Assembly (NCBI GenBank): GCA_013697635.1
Contig: JACCWM010000058.1
Location: 62,001-126,000 of the forward strand
DNA length: 64,000 bases
Direction of reading: 5' to 3'
Origin: Lujinxingiaceae bacterium
GTDB taxonomy: Bacteria > Myxococcota_A > Bradymonadia > Bradymonadales > Bradymonadaceae
The notes under the pieces are model-generated. The model saw only the letters and a list, made by a program, of their open reading frames with translations. It had not been told where the DNA came from and did not search any database. The position numbers and the translations under genes were made by a program. Shown here piece by piece: positions 39,668 to 48,400 of this stretch (positions are counted from its first letter, which is position 1; each line of letters begins with the position of its first letter).

Positions 39668-40264
39668 TTAGGCTATGCCAACCGTCTGTTTTCTTTTGGC
39701 AAAGGCCGAGGTGATGTCCTCGCCTTTGGTGATCGGGTTTCTGGTGGTGGGATCCCACTCGTCGCTCACGTCGAGCCGGTGCAAGAGGTAGCGATCGTGC
39801 CTGCCGATTTGCACGTGCAACACGAGCCGCACGGGTGAGCTCTCGAGCCTCGCCTGGTCGACACCTCTCAAGCGCGACGTCGCCGGGATACGCAGCTTGA
39901 CCTCGCCATGCTCACCAAGAGGGGCGCGAGAGAGCGCCAGGGCGGCGCCATCTTTAAGGATCGCGGCGACCAGATCGTGATGTTTGCTGCCGGTGAACTC
40001 GAAGTGCCGCGAGGTATCGTAGACCCCATAGAGTGTCGCTATGCCCGAGTCCCAGTTCGCGTCGGCGTGACCGGTGGCGACCACCAGGACTTCGGTTGAC
40101 GCGTTCGGATGCAGCGCAAATGGCCAGGATGCGCGAACCTCAAACGATGGCGAGAAGTCCCCGGTGGCGATCACCGCGCTGGTCAAGACAGCAAAGCCAA
40201 CGACCACGACCACGGCCCGCAGCCAATGGTTGGAAAATGCTCGTTGCTCGGGCGTTGTCGTCAT
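39668..40264 (-). CDS. Membrane-anchored protein of unknown function
   Basis: The 198-residue protein has one N-terminal hydrophobic segment (about residues 15-33) and is otherwise a soluble, beta-rich, extracytoplasmic domain. Segments such as FEVRASWPFALHPNASTEVLVVATG, HGEVKLRIPATSRLRG and SPVRLVLHVQIGRHDRYLLHRLDV look like beta-sandwich strands. It has no cysteines. It sits 32 bases after the beta-barrel gene and may be a partner of it; no family recognised. Confidence 0.6.
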   Translation of the reverse strand: MTTTPEQRAFSNHWLRAVVVVVGFAVLTSAVIATGDFSPSFEVRASWPFALHPNASTEVLVVATGHADANWDSGIATLYGVYDTSRHFEFTGSKHHDLVAAILKDGAALALSRAPLGEHGEVKLRIPATSRLRGVDQARLESSPVRLVLHVQIGRHDRYLLHRLDVSDEWDPTTRNPITKGEDITSAFAKRKQTVGIA

Positions 40265-40296
40265 CTCTTGTCCAGCGTTTTCGTCGTTGTCGTGTT

Positions 40297-40857
40297 TCAG
40301 AAGAGGCGAAAGTGATAGGCGAAGTGCAAGTTGATCGTGGAATAGATAGGAAATTCAGAGGGTTCGGAGAGGGCGAGGTGGATCTCGGTGAGTGCTCCAA
40401 AGGACCATGAGCGGCTTCGTCGCCAGTCGACACCGATGGTCAGTTTGGCGCCGAGATCGAAGCCGGTTTGGTCGAGCGTGCGCGGCGGCCGGTTGGGATA
40501 GGCTGTCAACGCCAGGCCCACGAAGGGTACGTACTGAAAAACATCGAGAGCATAGCGCAGGCCCAAAAAGCCGCCGTAGACAAAGTGTGCGGGGATCTCG
40601 CGCTCGCTGTCGGCGAAGTGGTAGCTGGCTTCCAGGCCGCCGGCGATGCGCCAGAAGTCGGTCAGCTCCAAAAGGGCACCGGCTTGCAGCCCGGGGCCCC
40701 AGTTGGAGCCGCCCTCCAGGGCGTTGAGATTGGCCAGTGAAGGGCCAAACCAGGCCTCGCCCTCGCCGGTCAGCGCACGGGCATGCAGAGGGGCCAAAAG
40801 GGCAGCGATTAGAAAGCTCGCTGCCATGACCAAGGCTCGACGATGATCCAATTTCAT
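40297..40857 (-). CDS. Outer-membrane beta-barrel-like protein
   Basis: ATG 40857 gives 186 residues with a signal peptide (MAASFLIAALLAPLHARA). The mature part alternates polar and hydrophobic residues in short strands with aromatic girdles (WGPGLQAGALLELTDFWRIAGGLEASYHF, VYGGFLGLRYALDVFQYVPFVGLALTAY, FDLGAKLTIGVDW) and ends in HFAYHFRLF, with the terminal phenylalanine expected for Bam-dependent insertion. Its size fits an eight-stranded barrel of the OmpW/OmpA type. Function unknown. It is first in the leftward group of three envelope genes. Confidence 0.75.
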   Translation of the reverse strand: MKLDHRRALVMAASFLIAALLAPLHARALTGEGEAWFGPSLANLNALEGGSNWGPGLQAGALLELTDFWRIAGGLEASYHFADSEREIPAHFVYGGFLGLRYALDVFQYVPFVGLALTAYPNRPPRTLDQTGFDLGAKLTIGVDWRRSRSWSFGALTEIHLALSEPSEFPIYSTINLHFAYHFRLF

Positions 40858-40895
40858 ACGTGTGTCCGCGTTCGGCGGCATTTGCCGCGTGGAGG

Positions 40896-40925
40896 TTGAC
40901 ACTGATGGTTGCCCTTCAATATAGT
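40896..40925 (+). promoter_or_regulatory. Sigma-70 promoter of the yfgM-bamB operon
   Basis: TTGACA (40896-40901, perfect) and TATAGT (40920-40925, 5 of 6) are 18 bases apart, about 140 bases before the ATG at 41065. It is among the best promoter matches in the window. The leader between them (40926-41064) holds nothing else I can identify. Confidence 0.6.
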
Positions 40926-41064
40926 CCGCCCACCATCGGCGGAGGAAAATGTGTGGCCTGGTGGGCCAATCACCGTCGAGCATGATGACCGAGTAATATC
41001 AATCCGACCTCCCGTGCAAGGAATTTGTTGAGCATGGTGCCCGAGGTCAAGGAGAGCAAGTACA

Positions 41065-41877
41065 ATGGCAATCAAGATAAAGAAGAAGAGCGGCGCAAGC
41101 CAGGCCGAGTCCGTCACCGACGCCGATGGCGAGGTTGTGGGCCCAGATCTGAGTGTTAATTTTCCGACCGAAGACGCCGATGCCTTTGAAGCGGCGACGA
41201 TCAAGACGGCCGTTTGGGTCGAGGACAATCGCAACACCGTCATTGGTGGCTTCGTTGCCATTGTACTGGCCGCGATCGGTGTCTTTGCAGGCGTTCAGTA
41301 TGTGCAGTCCAGCCAGGTTACGGCTTCCACGAGCTTGAGCCAGGCGCTTGCATCCTACGAAGTGCTCGTCGAGGGCTCCGCGGAGCTCGAGCAGATCAAG
41401 GCCAGCGAAGACATCAAGGCGCCGACGGTCACCTTTGAGAGCGAGCAGATCAAGTGGCAGACGATCTACGATCAGTCCACGGCCACGCTCGCCGAGCACA
41501 ACAGCGGTGCGATCGCCTCGACCGCGCAGCTGACCAAGGCAGCGGCGGCCTTCAACCTGGGCAAGTTCGACGAGGCGATCACGCTCTACAGCGGCTATGT
41601 CAACGATCCTTCGTCCAAGGACATCAAGCCCTTTGCCTACTTCGGCCTGGCCAACAGCTACGCCGCCAAGGGTGAGGTCGACAAAGCGATCGCCGAGCTC
41701 GACAAGTTTGCCGGTGCCAGCCCCGATCAGACCGCGCTCGTCAAATACGAGAAAGCGCGCCTGCTCGAGCGCTCGGGCAAGGGCGACGACGCCAAAAAGA
41801 TCTACCACGACATATTGGAGACCGAGCCGGAGTCCGCTTTTCGCGGCGACATTGAGCGCCGGCTCGCCACGCTTTGA
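41065..41877 (+). CDS. YfgM-like TPR membrane protein
   Basis: The 270-residue protein has a basic, cytosolic N-terminus, one membrane helix at about residues 58-78 (VIGGFVAIVLAAIGVFAGVQ) and a periplasmic TPR region with repeats such as AAAFNLGKFDEAITLYSGYV and YFGLANSYAAKGEVDKAIAELDKF. This layout and the bamB gene 13 bases downstream match YfgM of gammaproteobacteria, an ancillary factor of the SecYEG translocon that works with periplasmic chaperones. Sequence similarity looks modest, so the call leans on architecture and gene order. Confidence 0.75.
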   Translation: MAIKIKKKSGASQAESVTDADGEVVGPDLSVNFPTEDADAFEAATIKTAVWVEDNRNTVIGGFVAIVLAAIGVFAGVQYVQSSQVTASTSLSQALASYEVLVEGSAELEQIKASEDIKAPTVTFESEQIKWQTIYDQSTATLAEHNSGAIASTAQLTKAAAAFNLGKFDEAITLYSGYVNDPSSKDIKPFAYFGLANSYAAKGEVDKAIAELDKFAGASPDQTALVKYEKARLLERSGKGDDAKKIYHDILETEPESAFRGDIERRLATL

Positions 41878-41890
41878 CATGACGGCCTGA

Positions 41891-43045
41891 ATGCACCCTT
41901 CCAAGACAATCCTCGCCGCGCTCGTCGTGGCGCTGCTCGCCCTCGCCAGCACGGCATGTGCTGCCGCTCCCCAAAACGAGGGGCTGGCGCCCGTACCCAA
42001 GGCGCTCGCCAAGCAGCCACGCCTGGACATTCGCTGGCGTGCCGGTGTCGGCGCGGGCAAGATGTGGGATACGAGCCCGCGCGAGTACGCCTCGCCCGTC
42101 TATATCCCGCGCACCGATGAGCTGCTCACGGCGACCTCGAGCGGATCCTTGACCAAGAGTCGCGCGTCCAATGGCGAGGTAGTGTGGCAGCGGCGTCTCT
42201 CAGGCAGCGTGCACGCCACGCCAGTGGTCTTTGGTTCGACGGCTTATGTGGCGACCATGGACGGCGTTATCGAGGCGTTCAGCCTGGTTGATGGCACCGT
42301 GCTTTGGAGCCGCCAGATGCGCGCCTCGATTGAGACGCGCCTGGCCGTCGCCGATGGTCGTCTCTTCTTTACCGACAGCCAGGATGTCTTGCACGCCCAC
42401 GACGCGGTGAGCGGCGAGCCGCTGTGGCGCTTTCAGCGCGACGCGCCCGACTTCTTCACGATCAAGGGTGGCGGCACGCCCGTGGTCGCCGACAACATCG
42501 TCTATTGTGGCTTCGCCGATGGCACGTTGGCCGCACTGTTTGCGGACAGCGGAGACATCGCCTGGACGGCCGACTTAAGCGGCGGCCTGCGCGAATTGGT
42601 CGATGTCGACCTGGCGCCAATCGTCTTGAGCGATCGCATCTATGCTGCCTCCTATGCCGGCGGCATTTACGCGCTGGATCGCCATGACGGGCTGATTTTG
42701 TGGCGTCAGTCTGCCGAGAGCGTGGCCGATCTCACCCTCAACGGCTCATTGCTGCTGGTTGCCTCGGCCGTGGGCCGGGTTCAGGCGTTCGATTCGAACG
42801 CCGGCGCGCCGCTGTGGAGCTTTCGCATGCGCGAGAACATCCCCGTCGACGTCTCCGCCGCCGGCCCCTACGCCTTTGTCTCGACCGCCAGCGGCCCGCT
42901 CTACGTGCTCGATCTGTTTACCGGCCACGCACTAAGCCACTGGGATCCGTCGGCAGGCTTCAATGTTCCCGTGGTATTTGGCAACGACCGCGGCTACCTG
43001 CTCTCCAATGGCGGCTACCTCTACGCCTTCCAGATCGCCTATTAA
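41891..43045 (+). CDS. bamB: BamB-like beta-propeller lipoprotein of the outer-membrane assembly complex
   Basis: The 384-residue lipoprotein has lipobox ALASTAC (lipidated Cys23). The mature chain shows repeated PQQ-type propeller blades: GEVVWQRRLSGSVHATPVV, DGTVLWSRQMRASIET, GEPLWRFQRDAP, GDIAWTADLSGG, DGLILWRQSAES and GAPLWSFRMRENIPV. BamB binds BamA on the periplasmic side and helps fold outer-membrane proteins. Length (about 390) and the upstream yfgM-like gene agree with the E. coli arrangement, although the der gene that follows there is absent. A PQQ-dependent enzyme is unlikely because signature catalytic residues are not apparent. Confidence 0.85.
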   Translation: MHPSKTILAALVVALLALASTACAAAPQNEGLAPVPKALAKQPRLDIRWRAGVGAGKMWDTSPREYASPVYIPRTDELLTATSSGSLTKSRASNGEVVWQRRLSGSVHATPVVFGSTAYVATMDGVIEAFSLVDGTVLWSRQMRASIETRLAVADGRLFFTDSQDVLHAHDAVSGEPLWRFQRDAPDFFTIKGGGTPVVADNIVYCGFADGTLAALFADSGDIAWTADLSGGLRELVDVDLAPIVLSDRIYAASYAGGIYALDRHDGLILWRQSAESVADLTLNGSLLLVASAVGRVQAFDSNAGAPLWSFRMRENIPVDVSAAGPYAFVSTASGPLYVLDLFTGHALSHWDPSAGFNVPVVFGNDRGYLLSNGGYLYAFQIAY

Positions 43046-43725
43046 GCCTCGACGCGCCGGTAATAGAGCGGGTGGATTGGCAGGCCCTTCGCGATGATCG
43101 TGACCTCGCGGTTGGTGCGCGGAAAGGGCTCAACCGGGAACTGCTCAAAGGGCAGCGCCTCGAAGCATGGGTGAGCGTCGAGGATCTCGCGCATGTCGTC
43201 GGCCAGCGTGCCGACGTCGGTGCGAATCCAGATCATGGCGCCAAGCGGCATCTTGGTGGCGAGGATATCGAGAAACGCCGGCTGAATGATGCGCCGTTTG
43301 CGATGGCGGCTCTTCCACCATGGGTCGGGGAACAAGACGAAGAGCTCCTGAAGCTGGCCTTCATCAAAGAGCACAGGGATGGCCAGATTGGCGTCGGCGC
43401 GAAAGGTGATCGCGTTGGCGACGCCATGTTTTTCGAACATCTCTTTGGCGAGCTCGACGAATTTGTGGCGCCATTCGATGCCGATGTAGAAGCGCTCGGG
43501 ATCGCGGCCGCTGAGCTCGCGCAAGAACTTGCCGCGGTTGGAGCCAATCTCGACGCTGACGGGGCCGACAAAAGGATCGTTGAGCGCGCGATCGCGCAAC
43601 CAGGCGAGCTGGCGAGAGTAAAAGTGCTCGGTGTGAGCATCAAAACGAAGGGAGAGATCGGGCACGGTGGGAAGCAGGGGGCTTGGAGGTGAAGTTGCGA
43701 GCCTAGAGCTTGACCTCGAGGCCAT
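43042..43725 (-). CDS. trmB: tRNA (guanine-N7-)-methyltransferase
   Basis: TrmB methylates G46 in the variable loop of tRNAs with S-adenosylmethionine. From ATG 43725 it has 227 residues, within the family range; this start overlaps the MBL gene by 23 bases and lacks a clear ribosome site, so a nearby alternative codon is possible. Motif I appears as VEIGSNRGKFL (SAM binding), with FYIGIEWRHKF downstream. The TrmB hallmark is LFPDPWWKSRHRKRRI. The C-terminus has FPRTNREVTI in place of the usual T-x-x-E motif surroundings. The stop overlaps bamB's end by 4 bases, convergent. Confidence 0.92.
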   Translation of the reverse strand: MASRSSSRLATSPPSPLLPTVPDLSLRFDAHTEHFYSRQLAWLRDRALNDPFVGPVSVEIGSNRGKFLRELSGRDPERFYIGIEWRHKFVELAKEMFEKHGVANAITFRADANLAIPVLFDEGQLQELFVLFPDPWWKSRHRKRRIIQPAFLDILATKMPLGAMIWIRTDVGTLADDMREILDAHPCFEALPFEQFPVEPFPRTNREVTIIAKGLPIHPLYYRRVEA

Positions 43726-44635
43726 CGACGGCCACGGCCGAGGCGGCGAACAGTGACTTGCCCAGGGCATCGATGCGATCGAGGTCTTCGTCGGAGCTCG
43801 CCGGTTCGTGGTGAAACAAGAAGAGCTTCTTGACGCCGGATTCGCGGGCAAGGGTGGTGGCGATCTCGACGGTCGAGTGGCCGTATCCCTGCGTCGGCAT
43901 GGGCATCGCGACGTAGCGATCCTCGGTGTACATGGCGTCGTGAATGAGCACCTCGGCGTCTTTTGCAAAGCGCATCAGGCGTCGATCACCGTGCACGAAG
44001 CCCTCGGTATCGGTGGCATAGACCACCGAGCGACCCTCGTGAACGACCTTGTAGATGTTCACGCCGCACTTGGGGTGGCTGTAGCCACGCATGCAGTGGA
44101 TCTCGCACAAGACATCTTCGTCGCGCGGCAAGCTGCCGGCAAAGCGCGGGTGGCGCGGGCGCGCTTGAATCGGCTCGAGGCTATCCTTGAGAATGTAGAC
44201 GACATCGGCTTCGCTGACGTCATGAAAGATCTTCTCTGCCTGCATCTCGTGCAAATCAACCGGATAGTAGGGCGATTGGATTAAGGTCTCGATGCTGTCC
44301 TCAAACGACTCGAAGCGCGCCGTTCGAGGGCCCCACAGATAGACCGTGCTGTCGGGCATGAACATCGGCGCGAAATAAGGCAGGCCGATGAGATGATCGA
44401 AGTGGGTGTGGGTGACGAAGATATAGGTCGTCAAGGGCTCGCGCGTGGTTGCATAGTGTGCCAGGCGCGCCTTGCCGTAATCCAAGATGCCGCTGCCGGC
44501 GTCGAGCACGATGTCGCGATCGCCCACGGAGACCACCACGCACGATGTCGCGCCACCGTAGCGAGCGTATTGTTTGCCCGAGACCGGAATACTGCCGCGG
44601 CAACCGTAGAATTTGACCGAAAAGTCTGAGGGCAT
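43703..44635 (-). CDS. Metallo-beta-lactamase-fold hydrolase
   Basis: I prefer ATG 44635 over TTG 44644, giving 310 residues. The start KFYGCRGSIPVSG and GGATSCVVV are typical of the MBL subgroup related to RNase Z and cyclic nucleotide phosphodiesterases. The metal motif is HTHFDHLIG; further ligands are likely in EIHCMRGYSHP, the ATDTEG aspartate, IHDAMYT, GHST and FHHEP. This full set predicts a binuclear phosphodiesterase-type centre. The exact substrate is unknown. It is the first gene of a leftward pair with trmB. Confidence 0.88.
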   Translation of the reverse strand: MPSDFSVKFYGCRGSIPVSGKQYARYGGATSCVVVSVGDRDIVLDAGSGILDYGKARLAHYATTREPLTTYIFVTHTHFDHLIGLPYFAPMFMPDSTVYLWGPRTARFESFEDSIETLIQSPYYPVDLHEMQAEKIFHDVSEADVVYILKDSLEPIQARPRHPRFAGSLPRDEDVLCEIHCMRGYSHPKCGVNIYKVVHEGRSVVYATDTEGFVHGDRRLMRFAKDAEVLIHDAMYTEDRYVAMPMPTQGYGHSTVEIATTLARESGVKKLFLFHHEPASSDEDLDRIDALGKSLFAASAVAVDGLEVKL

Positions 44636-44702
44636 GGGATACAACCGGCTTCGGTTGAGGATCGCTGGAATGTCGGGGCGAGGCGAAGATACTGAAATTC
44701 GT

Positions 44703-44732
44703 TTGGATTACAAGGTCAGCGCGGACTATAAC
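44703..44732 (+). promoter_or_regulatory. Probable sigma-70 promoter of the Lgt-like/kinase operon
   Basis: TTGGAT (44703-44708) and TATAAC (44727-44732, 5 of 6) are separated by 18 bases, 64 bases before the ATG at 44797, in the divergent gap next to the MBL gene. Confidence 0.45.
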
Positions 44733-44796
44733 AACGTGCATTTTACAGCGTCAAGACCGATATCGGCCGCAGGGCGACCCAGGTTAGAGGCAAGCG

Positions 44797-45615
44797 ATGT
44801 GGAGCATTGATCCGGGGGCGACTCCGGCACAAAGCGTGTTCTTCGGAGTGGGGATATGGATGGCCTTTGCTTATCTGTGGAGCTTCGCGCCGGTGCGCGG
44901 CGTCAGCCGTCTTGACGCGCTCGCGCTCTTTGGGCTGGGCGGGGTTGGCGGCATGCTCGGTGCACGGCTGATGTCGCTCGGTGTACGGGCGTGGGGCGGA
45001 GAGCGATGGCAATGGGCTGATCTGCCATGGTTGCTCAATCCCGTGGGGGCAGGCTACGCATCGGTCGGCTTTTTGGTCGGCGCCGGCCTGACGATTCTCT
45101 TGATGACGCGCGCCTGGAGCGTGCTCTCTCGCGCACGCATGTTTGACCTGATCGTGGTCTCTGGATTGTTGGGGATGAGCGTTGCGCGCTTAGGTTGCAT
45201 CTTCAATGGCTGCGACTTTGGTCGCATCACGAGCTTGCCCTGGGCCATTCGTTATGCCCAGGGATCTGGGCCCTGGGCGAGACATCATGCCCTGGGGCTG
45301 ATCAGCGCAGCCGAGCCATGGTCGGCTCCCACGCACGCCTTCGCGCTTTACCTGGCGGGCGGAGCCATGGTGTTGGTTGCCTGGGTGAGTCTTGGCAAGC
45401 GGTGGAAGCGCTCGCCACCTGGAGCGCGGGCGTTTTTCGCGCTGACTGGCTATTTGGCGTGGCATTTTGGCGTTGAGTTCTTTCGCGAACCGTCCATGGC
45501 CGCTAGGCTGGGCGCTGTTTTGAATGGCAATCAACTGGCGCTCTTTGTCGCGCTCTTTGTCGCCGTGGCGATTTGGCGTCACCGATTCCAACCCCGTGAA
45601 GTCTCCGATGGCTGA
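44797..45615 (+). CDS. Lgt-like membrane protein (prolipoprotein diacylglyceryl transferase family, divergent)
   Basis: The 272-residue protein has about seven membrane segments. The Lgt signature is recognisable as ARLGCIFNGCDFGRITSLPWA, and VEFFREPSMAARLG matches the conserved second arginine region. However, the segment normally reading ...HGG... (with an important histidine, His103 in E. coli) is GYASVGFLVG here, and the usual HPxQLYE becomes APTHAFALY. It may therefore be inactive as a standard Lgt, or transfer something else. The gene overlaps the histidine kinase by 8 bases, unlike normal lgt contexts, so a signalling-linked role is possible. Confidence 0.7.
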   Translation: MWSIDPGATPAQSVFFGVGIWMAFAYLWSFAPVRGVSRLDALALFGLGGVGGMLGARLMSLGVRAWGGERWQWADLPWLLNPVGAGYASVGFLVGAGLTILLMTRAWSVLSRARMFDLIVVSGLLGMSVARLGCIFNGCDFGRITSLPWAIRYAQGSGPWARHHALGLISAAEPWSAPTHAFALYLAGGAMVLVAWVSLGKRWKRSPPGARAFFALTGYLAWHFGVEFFREPSMAARLGAVLNGNQLALFVALFVAVAIWRHRFQPREVSDG

Positions 45616-47527
45616 AGCAATCACCGTGCTCGTCATACAAAGCGAACCGCTTGATCAGGCCTGGCTCGAGGCGTTGATCGCCTCTGCGCCGGGCTGGTCG
45701 CTGCGCTTTGTCGCCACGGTGGCCGAGGCCTTGTCCGTGCCTGAGCAGGCGGCATCGACGACGATGGTGTGTCTGCCACTGGGCAGCGGGCAAAGTGTGC
45801 CGCGTGCGCTCATGGAGCAATTGATCGGGCTGCGCCCTGATTGGCCCCTGGTCTGTCTGCTGCTCGACGACGACGCTGATCTGGCGCTCGCGGCGCTAGG
45901 CGCAGGCGCGACAGATTGTGTGTTTGCCAGCGCACTAAAGGGCTCGGGCGCCATCGCCTCATGGAAACTGGCCCGTGAGCGCCACCGAAGCATCATGAAC
46001 CAGCGACAGCTCGAGCGCGTGCTCAAGCGTCGCAACCAAGACATGGACCGACTCGGACTCTTGACGCGAGCGATCACGAGCACCGTCGATCGCGACATGA
46101 TCCTCGATCGCGCTCTCGAGGTTTTTGCCGGCATCTGCACCTCAGGGGGCGCAGCCTTTTGCGAGCTGTCGCCCGCATTGGACGAACTGGTCGAGAATCC
46201 CGAAGCCTGGGTGGATGAGAACCCGGGGCGCATCGAGCTGCACTGCGTCGGCAGCACGTCCGAGCAGAACCAACCGTTTAACGATTGGCTTGTCGCCGAC
46301 ATGGACTGCGTCGATCTGATGTTCTCCGACAAGGTCACAGTATTGCAGCAGCCCATCTCGGATCGCAGCTTTGCCGCGCTCGAGCCGCTATGGCGGCGCT
46401 TCCAAGGCAGCACAGCCGCGCTCGTGCCGGTGTGGGCGCTTGGACGTCCGCTGGGGCTTTTGGTCGTCTATGCGACGAACCCGAGCGCTTGCGACGACCT
46501 GAAAGACGGCGAACAGGAGCTGCGCGCGATGGCGCGTCTTCTAGGGGCCACGTTGCAAAACGCCAGGCTCTTCAAGGAGGTCGACGATGCCTACCTGAAT
46601 CTTCGAAACGCCCAGAAGCAGCTCGTGCACGCCGAGAAGTTCGCGGCGATGGGCGTGCTGTCGGCCGAGATTGCCCACGAGATCAACAACCCGGCGAGCT
46701 TCGTGATCAGCAATCTCAGCGTCATGCTTGACTACGTTGACACCATCGGCAGCTTCATCGAAAGATTGGCCACGCTCGAGCATGCCGATGCCTTGCTGCG
46801 CAACGAGCTTCAGGAGCTTGAGCAGGCCCACGAAATTACATTCTTGCGCGAGGACCTCAACGCCATGATTACGCGCAGCCTGGCCGGGATGCAGCGCATC
46901 CACCAGATCGTGCAGGACTTGCGCTTTTTCTCTCACGGCATCGCCGAGGAGCCCGGCTGGGTCGACCTCGAGCATTTGATCACGTCGGCGCTGCACCTGG
47001 TAAGTCACGACGCCAAGTTTCGTGCACGCCTCGATCTCGACTTCGAGGGGCTGCCGCAGGTGTTCTCGGACGCCAACAAGCTCAGCCAGGTTCTGCTCAA
47101 CCTGCTCGTCAATGCCGCCCAGGCGATCGACCCTGGAAGGGTCGAGGAGAACTTCATTCGCGTGACGACTCGCCAGCATGGGGAGCAGGTGGTGATCGCC
47201 ATTGAGGACTCGGGAACCGGGATTGACCCGGCCAACCTTGGGCGCATCTTCGAGCCGTTCTTTACGACCAAAGATCGTGGCAGCGCCACCGGGCTCGGGC
47301 TGTCGATCTCCCTGGACATCTTGCGAAGCTTGGGCGGTGAGCTGCGCGTCAAAAGTGAGCTTGGACAGGGCTCATGCTTCGAGATTCATCTGCCCATTCA
47401 AGCTTCACAATTTGGACGCAAGAAGGCGCTTCGTGAGAGCGGCAACTTCAAATCGCCGCCGCGCCGCCACGGACAAGGCTCTCAGAGCAGCGAGGACGGC
47501 CAGCCCTCGGGTCAAGGTGGCCAATGA
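45608..47527 (+). CDS. Hybrid-like sensor histidine kinase with degenerate receiver and GAF domains
   Basis: The 639-residue cytosolic kinase starts at ATG 45608. Residues ~5-130 have the receiver fold pattern, but the phospho-acceptor position after the third strand reads TTMVCLPLGSG, with no aspartate, so it is a pseudo-receiver. A coiled linker and a GAF domain (~165-325, ending FGRLLGATLQNARLF-like) follow. The HisKA helix has AAMGVLSAEIAHEINNP with phosphorylatable His357; the HATPase part has NLLVNAAQAI, EDSGTGIDP, FEPFFTTK and GLGLSIS. There are no membrane helices. No response regulator gene is adjacent, so it is an orphan. Confidence 0.92.
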   Translation: MAEAITVLVIQSEPLDQAWLEALIASAPGWSLRFVATVAEALSVPEQAASTTMVCLPLGSGQSVPRALMEQLIGLRPDWPLVCLLLDDDADLALAALGAGATDCVFASALKGSGAIASWKLARERHRSIMNQRQLERVLKRRNQDMDRLGLLTRAITSTVDRDMILDRALEVFAGICTSGGAAFCELSPALDELVENPEAWVDENPGRIELHCVGSTSEQNQPFNDWLVADMDCVDLMFSDKVTVLQQPISDRSFAALEPLWRRFQGSTAALVPVWALGRPLGLLVVYATNPSACDDLKDGEQELRAMARLLGATLQNARLFKEVDDAYLNLRNAQKQLVHAEKFAAMGVLSAEIAHEINNPASFVISNLSVMLDYVDTIGSFIERLATLEHADALLRNELQELEQAHEITFLREDLNAMITRSLAGMQRIHQIVQDLRFFSHGIAEEPGWVDLEHLITSALHLVSHDAKFRARLDLDFEGLPQVFSDANKLSQVLLNLLVNAAQAIDPGRVEENFIRVTTRQHGEQVVIAIEDSGTGIDPANLGRIFEPFFTTKDRGSATGLGLSISLDILRSLGGELRVKSELGQGSCFEIHLPIQASQFGRKKALRESGNFKSPPRRHGQGSQSSEDGQPSGQGGQ

Positions 47528-48294
47528 TGCAAAGTGAGCGGGTATTTTTGGGGACCGCGGGCTGGTCCTATGACGACTGGAATGGCGTGTTCTATCCGCC
47601 AGGCACGAGCGCTCGCGATCGGCTGAGCTACTATGGCACGCAGTTCTCGAGCGTCGAGATCGACTCTACTTTTTATGCATCGCCTTCACTGAAGACGGTG
47701 CAGTCGTGGTTTGAGCGTAGTCCAGAGAAGTTCATCTTTTCGGCGAAGTTTCCCCGGACGATTACCCACGAGGCCCGTCTGGTGCACTGCGAGCACGATG
47801 CCCTGAACTTTGTGGGCGTGATGTCCGAGCTCGGTCACAAGCTCGGGCCGCTGCTCTTGCAGATGCCTCCGAGCTTTACGATCGATGCGATCGACGATCT
47901 GGCGCACTTCTTCGAAGGGCTTCCCGACGGTTTTGCCTACGCCGTCGAGGTGCGCCACCGCTCCTGGCTGGTCGAAGAGTACGCCGAACTGCTCAAGCGA
48001 TGGAACGTCGCCATGGTGCTGACTTGTTCGGGCCATTTGGAGCGCTTCTGGCGCGTGACCTCACGGATCGCCTATGTCCGCTGGCTCGGGCAGTGGGACT
48101 CGGTCGAGCGTTTCGACCAGATTCAGACCGATCGCGGCGAGGAGATCGGCTGGTGGGCACCGCGCATCCAACACTTCGTCGATCGCGGGGGGATCGTTTT
48201 TGGGTATGTGAACAATCACTACGCCGGCCACGCGCCGGAGAACGTGCGCCAGATCGCCGCTAAGCTCGAGCTTGAAGGCGTGCAGGCGAAATGA
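47524..48294 (+). CDS. DUF72 (YecE) family protein
   Basis: The 256-residue protein overlaps the kinase stop by 4 bases (ATGA). The family start LGTAGWSYDDWNGVFYPPG is clear, followed by YGTQFSSVEIDSTFYASPS, FSAKFPRTITHEARL, LLLQMPPSF and YAVEVRHRSW, ending FGYVNNHYAGHAPENV. DUF72 proteins form a TIM-barrel-like fold of unknown biochemistry, often with conserved acidic and aromatic residues suggesting hydrolase or isomerase activity. Tight coupling to a histidine kinase gene is unusual. Confidence 0.92.
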   Translation: MMQSERVFLGTAGWSYDDWNGVFYPPGTSARDRLSYYGTQFSSVEIDSTFYASPSLKTVQSWFERSPEKFIFSAKFPRTITHEARLVHCEHDALNFVGVMSELGHKLGPLLLQMPPSFTIDAIDDLAHFFEGLPDGFAYAVEVRHRSWLVEEYAELLKRWNVAMVLTCSGHLERFWRVTSRIAYVRWLGQWDSVERFDQIQTDRGEEIGWWAPRIQHFVDRGGIVFGYVNNHYAGHAPENVRQIAAKLELEGVQAK

Positions 48295-48325
48295 GCACGC
48301 CGCCGCCCTTGTTCAAGTCCCAAGA

Positions 48326-48355
48326 TTGACACGGGCGCGCCCGGTGGGGCATAAC
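48326..48355 (+). promoter_or_regulatory. Probable promoter for the gene at 48401
   Basis: TTGACA (48326-48331) and CATAAC (48350-48355) with an 18-base GC-rich spacer, 46 bases before the ATG at 48401. Confidence 0.45.
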
Positions 48356-48400
48356 GTGCGCCACCACGCCTGCGCACACGGCAACCAAGGATAGTTGATC

